Source: Erysipelotrichaceae bacterium
GTDB lineage: Bacteria; Bacillota_I; Bacilli_A; Erysipelotrichales; Erysipelotrichaceae
Length of the DNA: 64,000 bases
Assembly (NCBI GenBank): GCA_017539025.1
Contig: JAFYHT010000020.1
Span: 23,684 to 87,683, forward strand
Direction: 5' to 3'
The notes under the pieces are model-generated. The model saw only the letters and a list, made by a program, of their open reading frames with translations, made no database searches and was not told the DNA's origin. Both the position numbers and the translations under genes were made by a program. Shown piece by piece: positions 59,649 through 64,000 of this stretch; position 1 is the stretch's first letter, and each line of letters opens with the position of its first letter.

Positions 59649-61442
59649 TTATCCTCCTACACCTTTTTCAATTGAAGCGCCGGTCAGCCTTTCGACTGTG
59701 AAGTTGATCAGCAGTACGACGATGATGATCAGCAGGTTGACAGCGTTCGAGAACTGGGTATATCCCTTTTCATCGTAGAACAGTAACAGTGTCGTCAATA
59801 CCCTGTTGTTTGCAGTGACAAGGATGACAAACAGAGACAGTTCTCTCATTGCCGAAATAAACGGCAGCAGATATCCTGATACGATCGTAGTCTTTTCGAT
59901 CGGGATGATGATCCTGGTCATACGCTTGACCCAAGGAACACCCATGATGATTCCGGCCTCTTCGATCTCCGGTGACAGCTGCAGCATCGAGTTGACACCG
60001 CTTCTTGAAGCCATCGGCAGATACTTGACCGTACCGATCAAAGCCAAAATCGCAAAAGACCCGTATAAGGAAGGAATGATACCTCTTTTCGTCGCAAACA
60101 TCGAAAGATAGATTGCAGAGAATGCCATTGACGGGATCAGATAAGGAATGAAAGTCAGATTCTCAACGACCTGAGAAAGGAAACTTCCTCTCCTTCTGAC
60201 GATACAATAACCGGCCAGGAAACCGAGCGTTCCTGCACCAAGCGAACATGTGAACGACAGTTTGATCGAATTCCACAATGTCCTGTATACTTCATGATTT
60301 CTCAAGATACCAGGTTCGGATTGCCATGTATCATGTCCCTGAGACTGACCGATCCAGAAACTCAGAGTCAGATTACTGAAATCATAGACACCGGTATAGC
60401 TTAGTAATGATTCCAGAGCGAATGTCACCAGTGGAATGACCGACATACACATGACGACCGCAAAAGCGATCAGTGAGATCGGAGTCCTCCAGACACCCAG
60501 ATGGAAGATCGAAATATTGGCACTCTTACCGGTAACAGTCGCATAAGACTTTCTGTTGCCGATCATCTTCTGGTTGACGAACATGATGATGACAGAAATA
60601 ATGATCATGATCATTGCCAGGATATAACCGACACCCGGATTGGTACCGTTGATCGAAGCGTAGAGCTCTGTCGTCAATACGTAATATCTGACCGGCAATC
60701 CCAGAAACTGCGGCGTCGCAAAAGAAGCCATCGCACCTGAGAATACCAGGATGATGGTACTCAATACCGCCGGCATGACGATCGGGATCGTGATCTTCCA
60801 GAACATCCTCGCCCTCTTTGTCTTCAGAATGATCGCTGCCTCTTCCAGGTTGGCATCCATGTTGTGCAAGATACCGCCGATCAGGATGTAAGCAAATGGT
60901 GCATAATGCATACCTGTTACAACGATGATCGGGAATTCGCCATAGGCAAACCAGGTCGGGACCTGAATTCCTGTCAGTGAATAGAAGATACCATTGGAAC
61001 CGGTGATCGCAATATTCTTGAAGAAGTTCTTCCACGCCAGAGCCAGAGTCCAGCTAGGCATGATGTACGGGAAGATGAAGAGCTTTGTCAGAATGGACTT
61101 CCAACGCATATCGGAACGCGATACCAGCCAGGCAAAGGAACCGCCGATTGCAATCGCGACGACACAGCTCCACGCACTGGTCAATATTGAGTTACGTAAT
61201 GGGCTCCACAATAATGAAGCTGAGAATTCCGAAGCAAAAAGCCTCTTCCAGTGATAGGTCGTAAACGTTCCGACTGCCTGATGGATACGCGATTTCTCCG
61301 AAGAGTGAACGATGAACGTATCACGAACGATCGAAAGCAGAGGGATGACGACCAGAAAACTCAAGACGATCAGAAAGAGTACCAAAAGAACATTGTATGG
61401 TTTAGAGAAAAATGTTTTGATTCTATTCCAACGTTTTTTCAT
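59649..61442 (-). CDS. Two-unit ABC permease (FbpB type)
   Basis: 597 residues made of two fused six-helix permease units; each has an EAA-like loop (LEEAAIILKTKRARMFWKITIPIVMPA about 195-220, and IEEAGIIMGVPWVKRMTRIIIPIEKTT about 490-515). This is the layout of ferric iron (FbpB) and hexose-phosphate (AfuB) importers, unlike the two separate permeases of usual oligogalacturonate systems. It is downstream of the binding-protein gene, with a terminator hairpin between them. Ribosome site AGAGGGG. Confidence 0.92.
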   Translation of the reverse strand: MKKRWNRIKTFFSKPYNVLLVLFLIVLSFLVVIPLLSIVRDTFIVHSSEKSRIHQAVGTFTTYHWKRLFASEFSASLLWSPLRNSILTSAWSCVVAIAIGGSFAWLVSRSDMRWKSILTKLFIFPYIMPSWTLALAWKNFFKNIAITGSNGIFYSLTGIQVPTWFAYGEFPIIVVTGMHYAPFAYILIGGILHNMDANLEEAAIILKTKRARMFWKITIPIVMPAVLSTIILVFSGAMASFATPQFLGLPVRYYVLTTELYASINGTNPGVGYILAMIMIIISVIIMFVNQKMIGNRKSYATVTGKSANISIFHLGVWRTPISLIAFAVVMCMSVIPLVTFALESLLSYTGVYDFSNLTLSFWIGQSQGHDTWQSEPGILRNHEVYRTLWNSIKLSFTCSLGAGTLGFLAGYCIVRRRGSFLSQVVENLTFIPYLIPSMAFSAIYLSMFATKRGIIPSLYGSFAILALIGTVKYLPMASRSGVNSMLQLSPEIEEAGIIMGVPWVKRMTRIIIPIEKTTIVSGYLLPFISAMRELSLFVILVTANNRVLTTLLLFYDEKGYTQFSNAVNLLIIIVVLLINFTVERLTGASIEKGVGG

Positions 61443-61460
61443 ATACTTTTCCCCTCTAAT

Positions 61461-61496
61461 GAAAAGAGGGATTAGGCTGATATGCCTAAGCCCTCT
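61461..61496 (-). terminator. Intra-operon terminator between binding protein and permease genes
   Basis: AGAGGG-c-TTAGGC-ATATCA-GCCTAA-t-CCCTCT on the minus strand, followed by TTTTC. Stable stem with one internal mismatch and a short U tract, 23 bases after the binding-protein stop. It would allow partial read-through, giving more binding protein than permease. Confidence 0.7.
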
Positions 61497-61519
61497 ATGA
61501 ATGAAATGATTGAATCAGA

Positions 61520-62746
61520 TTATTTGATCAGCTGGATGAAGTCTTCTACATCTGCTCTGTATTCAGCAGCCTGTACAGCATCTTCCTGAACCAGGATCTT
61601 CTTCCATTCCTTGACGCTCATATCGCCTTCAGCAACCGGGTTAGCAGTGTTACCGCTGTAGTCGCCGTATCTGCCCTTCATACCTTTGTAGACAGAACCA
61701 TCAGCGATCGTCATTTCACCATTGCCATACCAGCCTTCTTCAGAATACAGCCAGATCAGGAATGCCTTAGCCAGTTCAGGGTTGTCAGCATTTGCGACCT
61801 GCAGACCGTAAATTGGATAAATGAATCCGGCAGTCGGGTTGACATCGTTTGTAGCGTATAAGAGGTTGTAAGTGACACCGTCATCACGGACATCACGAGA
61901 CTTCAGATACTTGTTGAGAGTCAGAAGACCGCTCATTGGTTTTTCAGCAGCAGCGATATCCTTAGCGATCGTTGAGTCAGAAGAACCTAATACCATTTCG
62001 TTCTGGTACATCATCTTGATGAACTGATAGCCTGCATTCGGGCAATCCGCATCCAGTACGAGATCAGTTCCATAGTAATCTTTGTAAGCAGCTTCCAGCT
62101 TAGCAGCATTTTCTTCAGCAGTCAGGTTGACTAAGAAGTTCATGTTGACACCTTCAGTTGTCGGATCCTTCATGCAGAAAGCACCTTTGTTTGCAGGATC
62201 AGTGCAGTACCAGATGTTGTTGATATCACCTTCGTTGTAAGTGAAATCAGCACCGTTGTTGTACATGATGACCTTGTTGCAGTAATCCCAGACAAGAAGA
62301 GGTTCGCAATCTTCGCCAACCAGATCATAGATCTCCTGGTTGTACCAGTTCTCTACATAACCTTCTTCGACCAGGTCAGTCAGAACACGAGCACCATCCT
62401 GAATGAAGATGATATCAGCGCCGCTGACGCCTTCCTTGACTTCCTGAGCAACCTGAGTTACCTGGTTGGTATCACCGATCTGTGTTCCTTCGTATTCAAT
62501 ACCCGGAGCATACTTGATCATGAAAGCCTCTAAAGCAGAACATGCAACAGAGTGAGTCGAATAGATCGTCAGTTTGTTGCCGTTTTCAATACCTGCAGCC
62601 AACAGTTCTTCGAATGTTGCCTGATCAGGACCGGTCGTAGTTTCTTCAGCCGGAGCTTCACCGCCACCCTCATTGGATGAACCTGAGCAGCCTACTAATG
62701 CGAAGCATACCAGTAAAGCCATTAATAAAGTTAACAGTTTTTTCAT
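61520..62746 (-). CDS. ABC transporter substrate-binding lipoprotein (family 1, FbpA/AfuA-like)
   Basis: 408 residues. Signal peptide with lipobox ALVGC (Cys about 20), a Gly/Glu/Thr-rich linker, then a periplasmic-type binding domain starting NKLTIYSTHSVACSALEAFMIKYAPGIEYEGTQIGD. GADIIFIQDGA and the C-terminal FLIWLYSEEGW resemble iron- and phosphosugar-binding FbpA/AfuA proteins. The conserved Tyr-Tyr iron ligands of FbpA are not evident, which favours an organic solute. In a uronate island it might bind uronates or sugar phosphates. Ribosome site AAGGAG. Confidence 0.88.
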   Translation of the reverse strand: MKKLLTLLMALLVCFALVGCSGSSNEGGGEAPAEETTTGPDQATFEELLAAGIENGNKLTIYSTHSVACSALEAFMIKYAPGIEYEGTQIGDTNQVTQVAQEVKEGVSGADIIFIQDGARVLTDLVEEGYVENWYNQEIYDLVGEDCEPLLVWDYCNKVIMYNNGADFTYNEGDINNIWYCTDPANKGAFCMKDPTTEGVNMNFLVNLTAEENAAKLEAAYKDYYGTDLVLDADCPNAGYQFIKMMYQNEMVLGSSDSTIAKDIAAAEKPMSGLLTLNKYLKSRDVRDDGVTYNLLYATNDVNPTAGFIYPIYGLQVANADNPELAKAFLIWLYSEEGWYGNGEMTIADGSVYKGMKGRYGDYSGNTANPVAEGDMSVKEWKKILVQEDAVQAAEYRADVEDFIQLIK

Positions 62747-62784
62747 CTTTTCTCCTTTTTTGTGACATAGCAGTCACTATCTAT

Positions 62785-62813
62785 ATTATAAACGGAAAAT
62801 GAAAACGCATACA
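62785..62813 (-). promoter_or_regulatory. Binding-protein operon promoter with possible cre site
   Basis: Minus strand -10 TATAAT (62790-62785). TGAAAACGCATACA (62800-62813, plus strand) matches the catabolite-responsive element consensus TGWAANCGNTNWCA at all but one position and lies between the -10 and -35 regions, a position suited to CcpA repression. Confidence 0.55.
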
Positions 62814-62921
62814 TAAAAAGTTTATTTATAATATGCATAATTATGACTGTTAAAAGCCACAAAACAGATACATTCCTCTTCAAAATACATCAATTGATAT
62901 AATGATATCGAGGAAAAACTT

Positions 62922-63572
62922 ATGAAAATACTGTTTATCGGCAACAGCCATACCTATGTACACTATGTACCGCTCAGAGTCAAAAAATACTTTGAAATGA
63001 ATGATGAAAACGCAGAAATCACGATGCTGACCCATCCGGGTATGGGACTCGACTGGCATCTTGAACAATCTACTACTTATCTCAATCTCATCTATGGAAA
63101 TTATGATGCAGTAGTCTTGCAACACAATGCACACCCCTTTCCCGGAAAAGAGTCCCTCATCACAAATGGCAAGGCAATATCAGAACTCGTTCCTGAACAT
63201 ACAAAGATCTATCTCTATATGACATGGAGCGAGAAAAACAATCCAGAAGGGCAAAAGATCATGTCCGAGTCATATGAAGAACTCTCAAAAATCATCAACG
63301 CAAAAATCTGTCCTGTCGGAGACGTATGGTGGAAGATCAAGGAAAATTATCCTGATGAGCTGTACTTTGACGATGGCGAACATTCTTCCGTATTTGGCGC
63401 ATCCCTGTCAGCAGCTGTGATCGCAAAGACACTTCTGAACAAAAGATTCAATATTGACGAGATCTATCAGGACGCAAAGGTATTGGAACAGATGAAAGCT
63501 GATCCAAGAATGATCGACCTGGTCATGAAAGACGGTCAATATGCGATGTTACCGATAAAAGAAATCATATGA
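62922..63572 (+). CDS. SGNH/GDSL-type hydrolase-like protein
   Basis: 216 residues, no signal peptide. ILFIGNSHTYVHYVP is SGNH block I (nucleophile Ser at 9), YDAVVLQHNAHPFPG resembles block III with its Asn, and YFDDGEHSSVFGASLSAAVIA is block V (Asp and His pair). Such enzymes are esterases, often deacetylases of carbohydrates. Cytoplasmic location and the neighbouring uronate island make removal of acetyl groups from imported sugars possible. A GAGG site precedes the ATG; a single-gene transcript. Confidence 0.8.
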   Translation: MKILFIGNSHTYVHYVPLRVKKYFEMNDENAEITMLTHPGMGLDWHLEQSTTYLNLIYGNYDAVVLQHNAHPFPGKESLITNGKAISELVPEHTKIYLYMTWSEKNNPEGQKIMSESYEELSKIINAKICPVGDVWWKIKENYPDELYFDDGEHSSVFGASLSAAVIAKTLLNKRFNIDEIYQDAKVLEQMKADPRMIDLVMKDGQYAMLPIKEII

Positions 63573-63574
63573 TC

Positions 63575-63609
63575 AAAAAAGTCAGGAGATCAATTCTCCT
63601 GACTTTCAT
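63575..63609. terminator. Bidirectional terminator
   Basis: AAAGTCAGGAGA (63578-63589) pairs with TCTCCTGACTTT (63595-63606), a perfect 12-bp stem with a 5-base loop and A/T tracts on both sides, between converging genes. Confidence 0.85.
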
Positions 63610-63612
63610 TTA

Positions 63613-63798
63613 TTAAGCTTTCTTTTCAGCCATTCCATGTACATATCGAAGTGCACAAGTCGCACAATTCTTTCCGCATGCACAGCTTGGAAGTCCTGAC
63701 TTTCTGCTTTGTATCAGACTTCTGATACACAGATACAGCACAAGGATGACAAGTGAGAAAACTATGATATTCCCAAGATTTTCCCTGATCACATCCAT
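63613..63798 (-). CDS. FeoB-associated Cys-rich membrane protein
   Basis: 61 residues. One membrane segment (NIIVFSLVILVLYLCIRSLI) followed by a short cytoplasmic tail with Cys pairs (SCACGKNCATCALRYV). This matches the small FeoB-associated Cys-rich family, thought to help ferrous iron delivery. It lies 14 bases after the feoB stop. Ribosome site GGAGG. Confidence 0.9.
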   Translation of the reverse strand: MDVIRENLGNIIVFSLVILVLYLCIRSLIQSRKSGLPSCACGKNCATCALRYVHGMAEKKA

Positions 63799-63812
63799 AA
63801 ACTGCCTCCGTA

Positions 63813-64000
63813 TTATTTCACTTTGACAGTCTGTGTCAGAGTTTCACTTTCCTTGTATGGCCTGAATAACATATACAATGCATAAGCGATAACTGCAAGC
63901 GCAGCGATCAGACCTAATACATTGACCTGTCCGTTGATCGCAGAACCGATCTGATAGATGCATAACGCTGCCGCATAGGCAAAGCCGCACATATAAGCGA
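63813..64000 (-). CDS. feoB: Ferrous iron transporter FeoB, C-terminal end (rest outside window)
   Basis: The minus-strand frame open to the right edge reads YMCGFAYAAALCIYQIGSAI and then a last membrane segment LGLIAALAVIAYALYMLFRP, ending TQTVKVK and TAA (63815-63813). CGFAYAAALCIYQIG is like the C-terminal helix of FeoB, and the Cys-rich partner gene follows directly. About 62 residues are visible. The GTPase domain lies outside, so the call rests on this short stretch and the neighbour. Confidence 0.75.
   Translation of the reverse strand, partial: AYMCGFAYAAALCIYQIGSAINGQVNVLGLIAALAVIAYALYMLFRPYKESETLTQTVKVK

Overview
The window looks like a chromosomal segment of an anaerobic, carbohydrate-fermenting member of the Bacillota (Firmicutes), plausibly the Erysipelotrichia. 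This is an inference from protein style and gene content: a CIRCE-controlled groES-groEL operon, glycyl-radical ribonucleotide reductase, rubrerythrin, split transketolase, Fe-type alcohol dehydrogenases, FeoB with its Cys-rich partner, and short intergenic regions with U-tract terminators. I see no prophage, insertion sequence, CRISPR array or rRNA. Almost every gene lies on the minus strand; the plus-strand exceptions are the murI tail at 1-251 and the genes at 22054, 38617, 48842, 51259 and 62922.

Region 1-17.2 kb is housekeeping and envelope: the end of glutamate racemase, rubrerythrin, a condensation-domain protein with a membrane partner, tRNA-Arg(CCU), an exporter-type ABC half-transporter, groEL/groES, a secreted amidase, a glycosyltransferase plus GtrA-like pair, GAPDH, a lipoprotein, and a CUT1-type sugar ABC transporter. 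Region 17.2-21.9 kb is the anaerobic DNA-precursor operon: a radical-SAM activase carrying an N-terminal MarR-type DNA-binding domain, then class III ribonucleotide reductase with a C-terminal glutaredoxin-like domain, then thioredoxin reductase. Two identical-format 16-bp palindromes sit on its promoter. Region 22-33.7 kb holds a ParB-like/metallophosphoesterase fusion, a three-gene oxidative TCA branch (isocitrate dehydrogenase, aconitase-family hydratase, citrate synthase) feeding 2-oxoglutarate, a pRiA4b-ORF3-like protein next to a zinc finger-HTH-Panacea protein, and a sugar kinase-nucleotidyltransferase-GNAT operon whose kinase resembles galacturonokinase.

Region 33.8-62.8 kb is mostly a hexuronate and sugar-acid island. 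Glucuronate/galacturonate isomerase (uxaC), the mannonate arm (uxuA, uxuB) and the altronate arm (uxaB, uxaA) converge on 2-keto-3-deoxygluconate, which kdgK and an Eda-VOC fusion split into pyruvate and glyceraldehyde 3-phosphate; a KduD-type dehydrogenase joins this operon. Embedded in it is a second system: a fructose-type PTS (IIA, IIB, IIC), split transketolase, an IolB-like isomerase, class II aldolase, an RpiB-family isomerase, a GldA-like dehydrogenase, a DeoR regulator, an Fe-alcohol dehydrogenase and an IolC-like kinase. Its substrate is not evident. A FbpABC-style ABC transporter with a YesL/DUF624 protein and a possible cre site follows.

The last 1.2 kb holds an SGNH-type hydrolase, a FeoB-associated Cys-rich membrane protein and the end of feoB. 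No gene-free stretch exceeds 300 bases; the longest, 21770-22053 (284 bases), carries the nrd promoter and operators and the promoter of the metallophosphoesterase gene.
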